The notes under the pieces: model-generated
Told to the model about the DNA's origin: nothing
Database searches by the model: none
Seen by the model: the letters and a program-made list of their open reading frames with translations, nothing else
Assembly (NCBI RefSeq): GCF_000014885.1
Contig: NC_011566.1
Coordinates: forward strand, 1,178,001-1,242,000
Length of the DNA stretch: 64,000 nucleotides
Direction of reading: 5' to 3'
DNA from: Shewanella piezotolerans WP3
Lineage (GTDB): Bacteria > Pseudomonadota > Gammaproteobacteria > Enterobacterales > Shewanellaceae
Translations under genes and position numbers: made by a program
Shown: one piece after another, positions 15,443 through 24,976 of the stretch
Layout of the letters: every line of letters starts with the position of its first letter
Position numbering within the stretch: position 1 is the first letter of the stretch

Positions 15443-16732
15443 ATGCTAGAAAAATTATTCAAACTAAAACAGAACCAAACGTCGTTAAAACAAGAGGTTG
15501 TTGCGGGATTAACCACTTTTTTAACCATGGCTTATATTATTTTTGTTAACCCTATGATGCTCGCTGATGCGGGCATGGATCATGGCGCTGTATTTGTGGC
15601 TACCTGTTTGGCCGCCGCCATTGGTTGCTTGATCATGGGAATTGTCGCTAACTATCCTATTGCACTTGCTCCAGGTATGGGCTTGAATGCTTTTTTCACT
15701 TACACGGTTGTAGGTGAAATGGGCTACACATGGGAAACAGCATTAGGCGCGGTTTTCCTCTCTGGGATCTGCTTTTTGGTACTCTCATTGGTACGCATTC
15801 GTGAGTGGATCGTGAATAGCATTCCGATCTCATTACGCTTAGGCATTGCAGCCGGTATCGGTCTATTTTTAGCGCTAATTGGCCTCAAGAGTGCCGGCAT
15901 TGTGGTTGCTAGCCCAGCGACTTTAGTGACAATGGGCGATATCACCGCGTTTCCTGCAGTTATGGCGGTGCTTGGCTTTTTCATCATTATCGCTTTGGTA
16001 CACAGAGGCATGAAGTCGGCGGTCATTATCAGCATCTTGGGGGTCACTGCGCTAGGGCTACTTTTCGGTGATGTGCAGTATCAAGGCATTGTATCGGCGC
16101 CGCCGTCAGTGATGCCGACATTTATGAAGATGGATTTGTCGAGTGTGCTTGAAGTGAGCATGTTGTCGGTGGTGTTTGCATTTTTGTTTGTCGATCTGTT
16201 TGATACTTCAGGCACCTTAGTCGCCGTTGCGCAGCGCGGTGGATTTTTAGATGACAAAGGTAAGTTGCCAAGGCTTAATCGTGCGCTTACTGCCGATAGT
16301 ACTGCGACGATTGCCGGCGCTATGCTGGGGACTTCTACCACCACTAGTTATATTGAAAGTACAGCAGGCGTCAGTGCTGGTGGTCGAACGGGTCTTACTG
16401 CCGTTGTGGTCGGATTGCTGTTTTTAGGCTCGCTATTTATCTCACCGCTTGCGGGCATGGTGCCTGCTTACGCCACCGCTGGCACACTGTTTTACGTCGC
16501 CATATTAATGATGTCTGGTCTTGTGCATGTTGAGTGGGAGGATATTACCGAAGCGGCACCTGTGGTGGTGGTTTGTATTCTCATGCCACTGACTTTCTCT
16601 ATCGCGACCGGAATTGCAATGGGCTTTATCTCTTACGCAGTGATAAAACTGATGAGCGGTCGTTATAAAGATTTAAGCCTTGGGGTGGTGATTTTAGCGG
16701 CGCTGTTTGTGGCTAAGTTCATTTATGGCTAA
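15443..16732 (+). CDS. NCS2/AzgA-type purine permease
   Basis: A 429-residue inner-membrane proton symporter for purine bases, with about 12-14 hydrophobic segments. It has AzgA-subgroup features: N-terminal EVVAGLTTFLTMAYIIFVNP, the ANYPIALAPGMGLNAFF motif, and the later GTSTTTSYIESTAGVSAGGR motif of the substrate site. Length and motifs match E. coli AdeP/AdeQ/GhxP/GhxQ (about 430-450), so adenine or guanine/hypoxanthine is the likely substrate; the motifs I can see do not separate the two. A weak ribosome binding site (AAGGA) precedes the ATG. It is monocistronic with its own terminator and marks the return to backbone DNA after the island. Confidence 0.93.
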   Translation: MLEKLFKLKQNQTSLKQEVVAGLTTFLTMAYIIFVNPMMLADAGMDHGAVFVATCLAAAIGCLIMGIVANYPIALAPGMGLNAFFTYTVVGEMGYTWETALGAVFLSGICFLVLSLVRIREWIVNSIPISLRLGIAAGIGLFLALIGLKSAGIVVASPATLVTMGDITAFPAVMAVLGFFIIIALVHRGMKSAVIISILGVTALGLLFGDVQYQGIVSAPPSVMPTFMKMDLSSVLEVSMLSVVFAFLFVDLFDTSGTLVAVAQRGGFLDDKGKLPRLNRALTADSTATIAGAMLGTSTTTSYIESTAGVSAGGRTGLTAVVVGLLFLGSLFISPLAGMVPAYATAGTLFYVAILMMSGLVHVEWEDITEAAPVVVVCILMPLTFSIATGIAMGFISYAVIKLMSGRYKDLSLGVVILAALFVAKFIYG

Positions 16733-16776
16733 TGCTGTCAAAGCATTATTTTGTTGTCATTTTATCGCATTAATAG

Positions 16777-16803
16777 AAAAGCCACTTCGAGTGGCTTTTA
16801 TTT
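16777..16803 (+). terminator. Terminator after the purine permease gene
   Basis: Stem AAAAGCCACT/AGTGGCTTTT around 16781-16795, then TTATTTT. Confidence 0.85.
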
Positions 16804-16974
16804 TGCCGTTTGAACGCTGACGAGTTAAATGGGCTGCAGATCTTACTGTAAAGTAGCAATAATATGAGATATATCCAATTCATCTAATTTATTTCTGCTC
16901 TTTGTGGGCACTCACTACCAATTCAAACCTAGATTGGGTATAAGGTTTATTCAATGTATTTTAGCTAGATAATA

Positions 16975-18093
16975 ATGAACTTAAGTGAGATTGCTTACCG
17001 CCGCGTGGTGGTAAAACTGGGAACGAGCGTGCTGACTTCTGGCAGCCGCAAATTGGATAAAGCACATTTAGTTGAACTTGCTCGCCAAATGGCGAGTTTG
17101 ATGAAAGCGGGTGTTGAAGTCGTGCTTTGCACTTCGGGGGCTATCGCTGCTGGCAAAGAGCATTTGGGCTACCCCGAACTCCCCGATACCATGGCAAGTA
17201 AGCAATTATTAGCAGCAGTTGGTCAAAGTCAGCTTATCTTAGCTTGGTCGCAGCTGTTTAGTATCTACGGTTTGCATGTTGGTCAGCTATTGCTTACCCG
17301 CGCCGATCTGCACGACAGAGAGCGCTACCTCAATGCAAGAGACTCTTTAAACGCGTTGCTGGCTAATGGCATTATCCCGATTATTAATGAAAATGACGCT
17401 GTAGCGACCACTGAAATTAAAGTGGGTGATAACGATAACTTGTCTGCACGCGCAGCGCTACTTTGTGATGCGGATATGCTTATCCTACTGACGGATCAAA
17501 AAGGTTTGTTTGATGCCGATCCACGAAGTGACCCTAATGCAAAGCTGATCACTGAAGTAGCTAATATTGACGATAGCCTGCGTATGTTGGCTGGTGGAGC
17601 AGTTTCTGGCTTAGGTACAGGCGGTATGGCAACCAAGCTTGAGGCGGCTGATATCGCTCGCCGTGCAGGTGTTGAGGTGGTGATTGCTTCTGGACATCAT
17701 AAAGATGTGATTCAAAAAGTGGTCTGTTCAACACCAGTGGGCACCCATTTTACTGCGTTAGAAAACCCGTTAGAAAGCCGCAAACAGTGGATTTTGGCAG
17801 GCCCGGCAACACGAGGCCAAATTAAGCTTGATCCTGGCGCAGTTGCCGCGGTGACGGATAAAGGTAAGAGCCTGCTGTCTAAAGGTATTACCGAGATAAA
17901 CGGTCAGTTTCAACGCGGTGATACCGTTGAGTTAGTCGATATTACTGGCAAAGTCTGCGCCAAAGGCATGAGCCGTTATAGCTCGAAAGATTTAAGCCTA
18001 ATAGCGGGCAAACATTCAGATAGCATCGAGTTGGTGCTTGGTTATGATTATGGTGATGCAGTGGTTCATCGCAACGATATGGTGGTGTTATGA
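16975..18093 (+). CDS. proB: Glutamate 5-kinase
   Basis: A 372-residue enzyme for the first step of proline synthesis, ATP-dependent phosphorylation of glutamate. The amino-acid-kinase domain has VVVKLGTSVLT at the N-terminus, the NENDAV substrate motif and GDNDNLSA, with GLGTGGMATKLEAA near residue 215. A C-terminal PUA domain starts at about residue 278. The length equals E. coli ProB (367). The enzyme is normally feedback-inhibited by proline; residues for that cannot be judged here. The stop codon overlaps the start of proA by four bases (ATGA), so the two genes are translationally coupled and their products are thought to work as a complex. Confidence 0.98.
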   Translation: MNLSEIAYRRVVVKLGTSVLTSGSRKLDKAHLVELARQMASLMKAGVEVVLCTSGAIAAGKEHLGYPELPDTMASKQLLAAVGQSQLILAWSQLFSIYGLHVGQLLLTRADLHDRERYLNARDSLNALLANGIIPIINENDAVATTEIKVGDNDNLSARAALLCDADMLILLTDQKGLFDADPRSDPNAKLITEVANIDDSLRMLAGGAVSGLGTGGMATKLEAADIARRAGVEVVIASGHHKDVIQKVVCSTPVGTHFTALENPLESRKQWILAGPATRGQIKLDPGAVAAVTDKGKSLLSKGITEINGQFQRGDTVELVDITGKVCAKGMSRYSSKDLSLIAGKHSDSIELVLGYDYGDAVVHRNDMVVL

Positions 18094-19358
18094 GTAATAA
18101 CGAATTTCTAAATAAGTTAGGTGAACAGGCAAAAAAAGCAAGTTATGCGCTAGCTAGCCTAACAGGTCAGCAAAAGACGGCATTGTTGCGCTGTATCGCT
18201 AGCAAACTGACTGATGCCAAAGCGAATATTATTGCGGCTAACCAACAAGATGTGGAACAAGCAAAAGCAAACGGATTATCAGAGGCGATGATAGACCGAT
18301 TGTTATTAGATGAACCGCGTTTACTTAGCGTGATTGCTGATATTGATAATGTGATTGGCTTGACCGATCCCGTAGGCAGTGAGATAGATAGCCGCTTACT
18401 TGATAACGGCCTGCGATTGTCTCGCCGCCGTGTACCACTCGGTGTTATTGGTGTTATATACGAAGCTCGCCCGAACGTGACGGTTGATATTGCAGTACTC
18501 GCGTTAAAGACGGGCAACGCGGTTATTCTGCGCGGCGGTAAAGAGACTTTGGCCTCAAACAAGGCACTATGCAAAGTGATCCGCAGTGCAATGGCGGAGC
18601 AAGGGTTACCTGAAGATTGTGTACAGCTAATTGATAACCCAGATCGTAGCTTGGTGTCTGGGCTACTTAAACTCGATAAGTATGTAGATATGATTGTACC
18701 GCGAGGCGGGCAAAATCTGCAGCGTTTATGTGCAGAGCAAGCCACCATCCCAGTCATTTTGGGCGGCATAGGAATTTGTCATCTGTTTGTTGACGTTCAA
18801 GCCGATCTCGACAAGGCGGTAGCTGTTATTGAAAATGCCAAAGTGCAGCGACCTACAGTGTGTAATGCACTTGATACAGTACTAGTACATCAAACAAATG
18901 CAGCCAGCTTTATCCCTGCTTTATGTCAGCAGTTGGCAACTAAAGGCGTTAGTTTTTATGGTTGCGCGCAAACTCAAGCGGTGATGGCGAATAATGAACA
19001 GCAAATTATGCAGGCTACTGATGAGAGCTATTCAACGGAGTGGTTATCGTTAACTCTAGGAATAAAAGTGGTTGGAAGCTTAGAAGAAGCTGTGGCGCAT
19101 ATTCGTCAATATTCTAGTGGCCACTCAGAGTCTATTTTGACTGACAATATCCATACTGCTAGCGAGTTTATGAATGCGGTCGATTCTGCTGCTGTATACG
19201 TTAATGCCAGTACTCGCTTTACCGATGGTGGCGAGTTTGGTTTAGGGGCTGAAGTGGCGGTAAGCACCCAAAAGCTACATGCTCGTGGCCCAATGGGACT
19301 CGAAGCGCTTACAACATATAAGTGGCTGGCTTGGGGAGATTACACTGTCAGAGGCTAA
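18090..19358 (+). CDS. proA: Gamma-glutamyl phosphate reductase
   Basis: A 422-residue cytoplasmic NADPH-dependent enzyme of the aldehyde dehydrogenase superfamily; it reduces glutamyl 5-phosphate to glutamate semialdehyde, the second proline-synthesis step. Visible landmarks are GVIGVIYEARPNVTVD, the glycine-rich LRGGKE, IVPRGG, and the catalytic Cys in QRPTVCNALDT. The C-terminal GGEFGLGAEVAVSTQKLHARGPMGL segment is family-typical. Length agrees with E. coli ProA (417). Its ATG overlaps the proB stop codon by four bases. A strong terminator follows, so the operon is proBA only. Confidence 0.98.
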   Translation: MSNNEFLNKLGEQAKKASYALASLTGQQKTALLRCIASKLTDAKANIIAANQQDVEQAKANGLSEAMIDRLLLDEPRLLSVIADIDNVIGLTDPVGSEIDSRLLDNGLRLSRRRVPLGVIGVIYEARPNVTVDIAVLALKTGNAVILRGGKETLASNKALCKVIRSAMAEQGLPEDCVQLIDNPDRSLVSGLLKLDKYVDMIVPRGGQNLQRLCAEQATIPVILGGIGICHLFVDVQADLDKAVAVIENAKVQRPTVCNALDTVLVHQTNAASFIPALCQQLATKGVSFYGCAQTQAVMANNEQQIMQATDESYSTEWLSLTLGIKVVGSLEEAVAHIRQYSSGHSESILTDNIHTASEFMNAVDSAAVYVNASTRFTDGGEFGLGAEVAVSTQKLHARGPMGLEALTTYKWLAWGDYTVRG

Positions 19359-19422
19359 ATTATTAGCTATTCACTTCGCTTAATAATGGATTGAAGTTTT
19401 GCATAAAAGCTACTTGTCGTAG

Positions 19423-19449
19423 AAAAGGCCGCTATCAGCGGCCTTTTTT
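19423..19449 (+). terminator. Terminator of the proBA operon
   Basis: AAAAGGCCGC/GCGGCCTTTT hairpin with loop TATCA and a T6 tail. Confidence 0.92.
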
Positions 19450-19679
19450 ATTGCTTTGCTTTCTCTCTATTTATACTGATTGGTATTACTGCTTATTGTT
19501 GCTAGCAGATTCAAACCTTAAGGTGGTTAGAATTGCTATTAACTAGTGTGAAATAACACAAACTTATTTCTCCAATATCAATCGTACTGTTAAGACGTTG
19601 AATTCGTTGGGTATAAAAGTTGGCCTGTCGCTTGCATTCTAATTGTTAACAAATGAAAGATAATCAAAAGGACTTATCC

Positions 19680-20315
19680 ATGACGACTGCCCGCTTATTT
19701 ACAACACTCTTCTTGATATTAGGGATGACATCAACGGCAGCGATGGCTGCATCTAGCCGAACCTTGAGCGAAAGTTATCAATATGATGGCCAACAAGTCA
19801 GCCTCGATATGGGGATCGGCTCGGCTAATTTTGTTGCCACTGACAGTAATGAGATAACAATTGAGGTAGTAGTTGAAGATTCCGACACCAATTGGTTGTT
19901 CTTTTGGGGCGGTACCGATCTTAGCGATATCGCCATCGAATCAAAGCTAACAACCAAAGAGCTTAATTTGAGCCTGAATGAGCAAGATAATATCGAGCAG
20001 CAGTGGACGGTGTATTTACCAAAGCAAGCAGCACTGTCACTAGAGGTTGGAGTGGGTGCAATCGAAGTTAGCGGTATGACCAATGATATTGAAATTTCGT
20101 TAGGGGTCGGCAGTGCCATAGTTGAGCATCAAGTGACCTATCACAGCATAGAACTTGATTCTGGTGTGGGTGATATATCGATCAGTGAGCAGGGGAGAAA
20201 ACTGACTGTTGAGAGAAGTTTAGTGGCGCAGTCGTATTCGAACAAAGACCAAGAAGGGAAGGCATCACTCACTGTCGATGTTGGTGTTGGAGAGGTTGTG
20301 GTTACTAAATTGTAG
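19680..20315 (+). CDS. Predicted exported protein of unknown function, repeated GVG-type strands
   Basis: A 211-residue protein with an N-terminal signal peptide (TARLFTTLFLILGMTSTAAMAA, cleavage probably after AMA). I choose the ATG at 19680 because AAGGA lies 7 bp upstream; an in-frame ATG at 19653 lacks a ribosome binding site. The mature part has repeated short beta segments with Gly-Val/Ile-Gly (LDMGIGSANF, LEVGVGAIEVSG, ISLGVGSAIV, LDSGVGDISI, VDVGVGEVVV), giving a beta-solenoid or DUF4097-like pattern. It is acidic and probably periplasmic. It stands alone between proBA and an EamA transporter, with a terminator behind it. The function cannot be inferred from its neighbours. Confidence 0.75.
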   Translation: MTTARLFTTLFLILGMTSTAAMAASSRTLSESYQYDGQQVSLDMGIGSANFVATDSNEITIEVVVEDSDTNWLFFWGGTDLSDIAIESKLTTKELNLSLNEQDNIEQQWTVYLPKQAALSLEVGVGAIEVSGMTNDIEISLGVGSAIVEHQVTYHSIELDSGVGDISISEQGRKLTVERSLVAQSYSNKDQEGKASLTVDVGVGEVVVTKL

Positions 20316-20342
20316 CTCTTAGCCTTCCTTAATTAATGATTT

Positions 20343-20370
20343 AAAAAACCGGCGTATGCCGGTTTTTTAT
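20343..20370. terminator. Bidirectional terminator between the exported protein and EamA genes
   Basis: AAAAAACCGGC/GCCGGTTTTTT, loop GTAT. It suits both convergent genes. Confidence 0.9.
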
Positions 20371-20418
20371 TATATATTCTTAGGCCATAGCTGAGTGCAA
20401 GGTTCTCGCGAGTTGATA

Positions 20419-21336
20419 TTACTGCACTGATGCACGTTTACTGTCGCGCCATTTGCCGAGTTTTGGCAATAGCTGCTGCAATGCTAATGCAGATAAGATC
20501 AAAGCAAGGCCTATATAGGTCGACTCTTCAATATTTTCTCGCAAGATCCAGGCAATAAAGCCGATAGACAGTACTGGGGTAATAAACACTAAGGTGGTAA
20601 TACTCGCAGTTCGCTCGGCTTTTTTTAATGCGATAAGCCACAGCACAAAAGTTACACCCATCTCAAACAAACCAACATAAACCCCAGCTAGCATGCCCTC
20701 CATATTCCAAGCTGGCAGTGTTTGGGTTGTAAGCATTGCTGTGACAATAAATGGTAATCCAACGAGGAAGCTCAGTAGTAAACTGACTACCGGATCGCCT
20801 TTGTCTCTAGTGTTGACTATCCAGTATAACGACCAAAGCAGGGTGCTGGTCAACGCTAACACCACACCGGCTGTGCTTTCAAAATGAAACCCCGTCAAAT
20901 TTCCTTTTGTGGCAATGGTAAACACCCCAAGGTAAGCAACCACTGCTGCAACCACATCACTTTTTCTTAGCTTTTGCCCTAATAAGGGAACTGACAGTAA
21001 AGGCAGTAAAATTGCCCAAGTATAATTGAGTGATAAAGCTTGCTGTGCTGGCAGCAAGTCATAAGCCTTAAACAGCACTAAGTAATAAAGAAAAGGGCTA
21101 AGTAAACCCGTCTGCAAATAAAACAGTGGTCGGCTAGCAAACTGTTTGCTAACGAGTGACAATTTATTTTGCACGGCAAGAATGACGCCAAGCGCCACAA
21201 TAGAGGTGGTGACCGCAATGAACACCAGTTGCAAAGGCGTGTAATGGGTCAATGCTAATTTAAAGGCTGTGGCGACAGTCGACCACAGCAGTATTGCACC
21301 TATGCCGAAAGCATAAGCCTGATGGGATGTTTTCAA
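20419..21336 (-). CDS. EamA/DMT-superfamily transporter
   Basis: A 305-residue inner-membrane protein with about ten transmembrane segments arranged as two EamA repeats (about residues 8-140 and 155-290). The second repeat starts AGVVLALTSTLLWSLYWIVN, and SLNYTWAILLPLLSVPLLGQKL is the typical end of the first. The family exports metabolites or amino acids; the substrate here is unknown. The frame begins with TTG at 21334-21336 and the ribosome binding site is weak, so the start is less sure than the body. A basic tail (WRDSKRASVQ) ends the protein. It is divergent from dnaK across about 310 bp. Confidence 0.88.
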   Translation of the reverse strand: MKTSHQAYAFGIGAILLWSTVATAFKLALTHYTPLQLVFIAVTTSIVALGVILAVQNKLSLVSKQFASRPLFYLQTGLLSPFLYYLVLFKAYDLLPAQQALSLNYTWAILLPLLSVPLLGQKLRKSDVVAAVVAYLGVFTIATKGNLTGFHFESTAGVVLALTSTLLWSLYWIVNTRDKGDPVVSLLLSFLVGLPFIVTAMLTTQTLPAWNMEGMLAGVYVGLFEMGVTFVLWLIALKKAERTASITTLVFITPVLSIGFIAWILRENIEESTYIGLALILSALALQQLLPKLGKWRDSKRASVQ

Positions 21337-21568
21337 TTTTTACTACTCTACTACGTCGAGACTACATATATACGCGCAACACTGTTAGAACACATACGTT
21401 GCACATCCATTACTTCGATTGTATGCATTATACGTTTGTGCATATTAGTGAACTGAGATTTAGATCAATAAAATGCAATCAAATGACAAAATTTACACTT
21501 TTCCCTTGTATTCGTTTCAAACGTCCCAATATAGGTAACCAAGAGACGAAATGGGCAAAAAATTAAGA

Positions 21569-21597
21569 CTTGAAAACGATTCGGTCTGACCCCATTT
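21569..21597 (+). promoter_or_regulatory. Sigma-32 (heat-shock) promoter of dnaK
   Basis: CTTGAA (21569-21574), 15-bp spacer, CCCCATTT (21590-21597). This agrees with the sigma-32 consensus (CTTGAA, 13-16 bp, CCCCATNT). It lies about 50 bp before the dnaK start codon. Confidence 0.85.
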
Positions 21598-21645
21598 CTA
21601 TTACCAGATAACAAATTTAGTTTAGATAAGATTTCGGAGGACTCC

Positions 21646-23571
21646 ATGGGTAGAATTATTGGTATCGATTTAGGCACAACAAACTCTTGTGTTGCAGTAT
21701 TGGACGGCGACAAAGCTCGCGTAATAGAAAATGCTGAAGGCGATCGTACTACACCCTCAATCATCGCATACACTGCTGATGAAACTTTAGTTGGCCAACC
21801 TGCAAAGCGTCAGGCTGTTACAAACCCAACTAACACCGTATTTGCTATTAAGCGTCTTATCGGTCGTCGTTTTAAAGATGATGAAGTACAACGTGACGTT
21901 GACATCATGCCATTCAAAATCATCGGCGCAGATAATGGCGATGCTTGGGTAGAAGCTCAAGGTAAGAAAATGGCGCCACCACAAATCTCTGCTGAAATCT
22001 TGAAGAAGATGAAGAAAACTGCAGAAGATTACTTAGGTGAAGAAGTCACAGAAGCGGTTATTACTGTTCCTGCATACTTTAACGATTCACAGCGTCAAGC
22101 GACAAAAGATGCCGGCCGCATCGCAGGTCTTGAAGTTAAGCGTATTATCAACGAGCCAACAGCTGCAGCACTTGCATACGGTATTGATAAGAAGCAAGGC
22201 GACAACATCGTTGCCGTTTACGATTTAGGTGGTGGTACATTCGATATCTCTATCATTGAAATCGACAGTGTTGATGGCGAGCAAACTTTTGAAGTACTTG
22301 CGACTAACGGTGACACTCACTTAGGTGGTGAAGATTTTGATAACCGTCTAATTAATTACCTAGCTGACGAGTTCAAGAAAGAGCAATCTCTTGACCTACG
22401 TAACGATCCGCTAGCGATGCAGCGTCTAAAAGAAGCTGCTGAAAAAGCGAAGATTGAGCTTTCAAGCACCACACAAACTGAAGTTAACCTGCCATACATC
22501 ACAGCTGATGCAACAGGTCCTAAGCATTTAGTGGTTAAGATCACTCGTGCAAAACTTGAGTCATTGGTTGAAGATCTAATTACTCGTTCACTTGAGCCAC
22601 TAAAAGTTGCTCTAGCAGACGCTGACCTTTCAGTTTCAGATATCAACGAGGTAATTCTTGTTGGTGGTCAGACTCGTATGCCTAAGGTTCGTGAAGAAGT
22701 TTCTTCATTCTTTGGTAAAGAATTACGTCAAGATGTTAACCCTGATGAAGCAGTTGCTATCGGTGCAGCAGTTCAAGCTGGCGTACTATCTGGCGACGTT
22801 AAAGACGTATTGCTACTAGACGTTACGCCTCTGTCTCTAGGTATTGAGACTATGGGTAGCGTAATGACTAAGCTTATCGAGAAGAACACCACTATCCCGA
22901 CTAAAGCTTCGCAAACGTTCTCGACTGCAGATGACAACCAAGCTGCCGTGACTATTCACGTACTGCAAGGTGAGCGTAAGCAATCAAGCGGTAACAAGTC
23001 TCTAGGTCAATTCAACCTAGAAGGGATTGAGCCAGCTCCACGTGGCATGCCACAAATTGAAGTTGCATTCGACATCGATGCCGATGGTATCTTGCATGTA
23101 TCTGCTACAGACAAGAAAACCGGTAAAGCACAAAACATCACTATTAAAGCCTCTTCAGGTCTAAGTGATGAAGAAGTTGAAGCAATGGTTCGTGATGCTG
23201 AAGCACATGCTGATGAAGATGCTAAGTTCGAAGAGCTAGTAACAGCTCGTAACCAAGCTGATGGCATGGTTCACGCAACTAAGAAGCAGATCGAAGAAGC
23301 CGGTGAAGAGTTACCAGCTGACGAAAAAGAGAAAATTGAAGCTGCAATGGCTAACGTTGACACTGCCACTAAAGGTAGCGACAAAGAAGCGATTGAAAAA
23401 GCGACTCAAGAGCTAATGGAAGCTTCTTCTAAGCTAATGGAAATTGCCCAAGCTAAAGCGCAAGCTCAGCAAGGTCAGCCAGAAGGCGCAGGCGAAGCTC
23501 AACAAGACGCTCACGCAGCGGATGATGTTGTTGACGCTGAGTTTGAAGAAGTGAAAGACGACAAAAAATAA
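21646..23571 (+). CDS. dnaK: Chaperone DnaK (Hsp70)
   Basis: A 641-residue ATP-dependent chaperone that folds and refolds cytoplasmic proteins with DnaJ and GrpE. The nucleotide-binding domain (to about residue 385) shows GIDLGTTNSCVAV, VPAYFNDSQRQATKDAG, AVYDLGGGTFDIS and ILVGGQTRMP. The linker DVLLLDVTP leads to the substrate-binding beta domain, and the lid ends in a Gln/Ala-rich, acidic tail finishing EFEEVKDDKK. The length matches E. coli (638). Ribosome binding site GGAGG (21637-21641). A sigma-32-type promoter lies directly upstream, and dnaJ follows after an 88-bp gap with a hairpin. Confidence 0.99.
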   Translation: MGRIIGIDLGTTNSCVAVLDGDKARVIENAEGDRTTPSIIAYTADETLVGQPAKRQAVTNPTNTVFAIKRLIGRRFKDDEVQRDVDIMPFKIIGADNGDAWVEAQGKKMAPPQISAEILKKMKKTAEDYLGEEVTEAVITVPAYFNDSQRQATKDAGRIAGLEVKRIINEPTAAALAYGIDKKQGDNIVAVYDLGGGTFDISIIEIDSVDGEQTFEVLATNGDTHLGGEDFDNRLINYLADEFKKEQSLDLRNDPLAMQRLKEAAEKAKIELSSTTQTEVNLPYITADATGPKHLVVKITRAKLESLVEDLITRSLEPLKVALADADLSVSDINEVILVGGQTRMPKVREEVSSFFGKELRQDVNPDEAVAIGAAVQAGVLSGDVKDVLLLDVTPLSLGIETMGSVMTKLIEKNTTIPTKASQTFSTADDNQAAVTIHVLQGERKQSSGNKSLGQFNLEGIEPAPRGMPQIEVAFDIDADGILHVSATDKKTGKAQNITIKASSGLSDEEVEAMVRDAEAHADEDAKFEELVTARNQADGMVHATKKQIEEAGEELPADEKEKIEAAMANVDTATKGSDKEAIEKATQELMEASSKLMEIAQAKAQAQQGQPEGAGEAQQDAHAADDVVDAEFEEVKDDKK

Positions 23572-23659
23572 TGACGGCTAACCCCTAATTTATTCAAGCG
23601 GGCGTTTGAGGTAACTCTTACGCCCGTTCGTGCAACTCCAGCAAAGAAAGCATGAGATT

Positions 23660-24790
23660 ATGTCAAAGCGAGATTTTTACGAAGTATTAGGTGTCGGACG
23701 TGACGCCAGCGAACGCGAAGTGAAAAAAGCTTATAAGCGTTTAGCAATGAAGTTTCACCCAGATCGCAACCCAGGTGATAAAGAAGCAGAAGCTAGCTTT
23801 AAAGAAGTTAAAGAAGCTTATGAAATCCTAACCGATAGCGATAAGAAAGCGGCGTATGATCAGTTTGGTCATGCTGGCGTTGACCCTAATCGTGGCGGTG
23901 GCGGTCATGGCGGTGCTGATTTTGGCGACGTATTTGGCGATGTATTTGGTGATATCTTCGGTGGTGGTCGTCGTGGTGGCGGACAACGTCAAGCAGCGCG
24001 TGGCAGCGACTTACGCTATAACCTTGAGCTTTCTTTAGAGGAAGCAGTTAAAGGTTTGAGCAAAGAGTTACGCATTCCAACACTGGTTGCATGTGAACCA
24101 TGTGATGGTAGCGGCGCTAAGAAAGGCTCTAAACCGACAACTTGTGGTACCTGTCATGGCCAAGGCCAAGTTCAGATGCGTCAAGGATTCTTTGCTGTTC
24201 AGCAAGCCTGTCCTACCTGTCATGGCCGCGGCAAGATTATTAAAGATCCTTGTAATAAGTGTCATGGTGAAGGTCGCGTAGAGAAGAGCAAAACATTATC
24301 GGTTAAGATCCCTGCAGGGGTTGATACTGGCGATCGTATTCGTCTATCTGGTGAAGGTGAAGCGGGCGAGTTTGGTGCACCTCCAGGGGACTTATATGTT
24401 CAGGTCAGTGTACGTGAACATGCAATCTTCCAACGTGATGGCAATAACCTTTATTGTGAAGTACCTATCTCATTTAGCAAGGCGGCATTGGGTGGTGAGA
24501 TTGAAGTGCCAACATTAGATGGCAAAGTTAATCTTAAGATCCCAACTGAAACGCAAACTGGACGTATGTTCCGTATGCGCGGTAAGGGTGTTAAGTCTGT
24601 TCGCAGTCATGCTGTTGGTGACCTATTGTGTAAGGTTGTGATGGAAACTCCTGTTAACCTTAACGAACGTCAAAAAGAGTTATTGCGCGAATTTGAAGAA
24701 ACACTAACTGGCCAGTCAAAGAAACACAGCCCTAAAGCTGAAGGTTTTTTTGATGGTGTTAAAAAGTTTTTTCAGGACTTGAATAGCTAA
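23660..24790 (+). CDS. dnaJ: Chaperone DnaJ (Hsp40)
   Basis: The 376-residue co-chaperone that delivers substrates to DnaK and stimulates its ATPase. The J domain (residues 1-70) contains the HPD motif in KFHPDRNPGD. It is followed by a Gly-rich region (about 75-120), four zinc-finger repeats of CxxCxGxG type (CEPCDGSG, CGTCHGQG, CPTCHGRG, CNKCHGEG) and C-terminal substrate-binding domains. I start at the ATG at 23660, which gives exactly the E. coli length; an in-frame GTG 30 bp earlier lies in the intergenic hairpin region. An inverted repeat CGGGCGT/ACGCCCG (23599-23626) between dnaK and dnaJ may lower dnaJ expression relative to dnaK. Confidence 0.98.
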   Translation: MSKRDFYEVLGVGRDASEREVKKAYKRLAMKFHPDRNPGDKEAEASFKEVKEAYEILTDSDKKAAYDQFGHAGVDPNRGGGGHGGADFGDVFGDVFGDIFGGGRRGGGQRQAARGSDLRYNLELSLEEAVKGLSKELRIPTLVACEPCDGSGAKKGSKPTTCGTCHGQGQVQMRQGFFAVQQACPTCHGRGKIIKDPCNKCHGEGRVEKSKTLSVKIPAGVDTGDRIRLSGEGEAGEFGAPPGDLYVQVSVREHAIFQRDGNNLYCEVPISFSKAALGGEIEVPTLDGKVNLKIPTETQTGRMFRMRGKGVKSVRSHAVGDLLCKVVMETPVNLNERQKELLREFEETLTGQSKKHSPKAEGFFDGVKKFFQDLNS

Positions 24791-24910
24791 AACGCACTAA
24801 ATCGTTATATAGCCGTGCGACTCGAAGCTGCTTGTTTCAAGTGGGCTGGCACAAAGCCTTCTGCGATTCCCACTGAATCCTACATCTTCAGGTAGAACGG
24901 GTATATAATT

Positions 24911-24937
24911 TAAGCCTCGCAATTGCGGGGCTTTTTG
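24911..24937 (+). terminator. Terminator after dnaJ
   Basis: AAGCCTCGC/GCGGGGCTT hairpin (one wobble), loop AATT, tail TTTTTG. Confidence 0.85.
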
Positions 24938-24976
24938 TTATTAGTAATATGGGATTAAGTATATGATAAAGGACTA

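Noticed and set aside
18167..18769. 200-codon minus-strand frame inside proA
   Set aside because: Antisense shadow of a clearly coding gene; Ser/Arg-rich and without family resemblance.
21294..21566. 90-codon frame overlapping the dnaK upstream region
   Set aside because: It crosses the start of the EamA gene and ends just before the sigma-32 promoter; composition is unlike a real protein and no ribosome binding site is seen.
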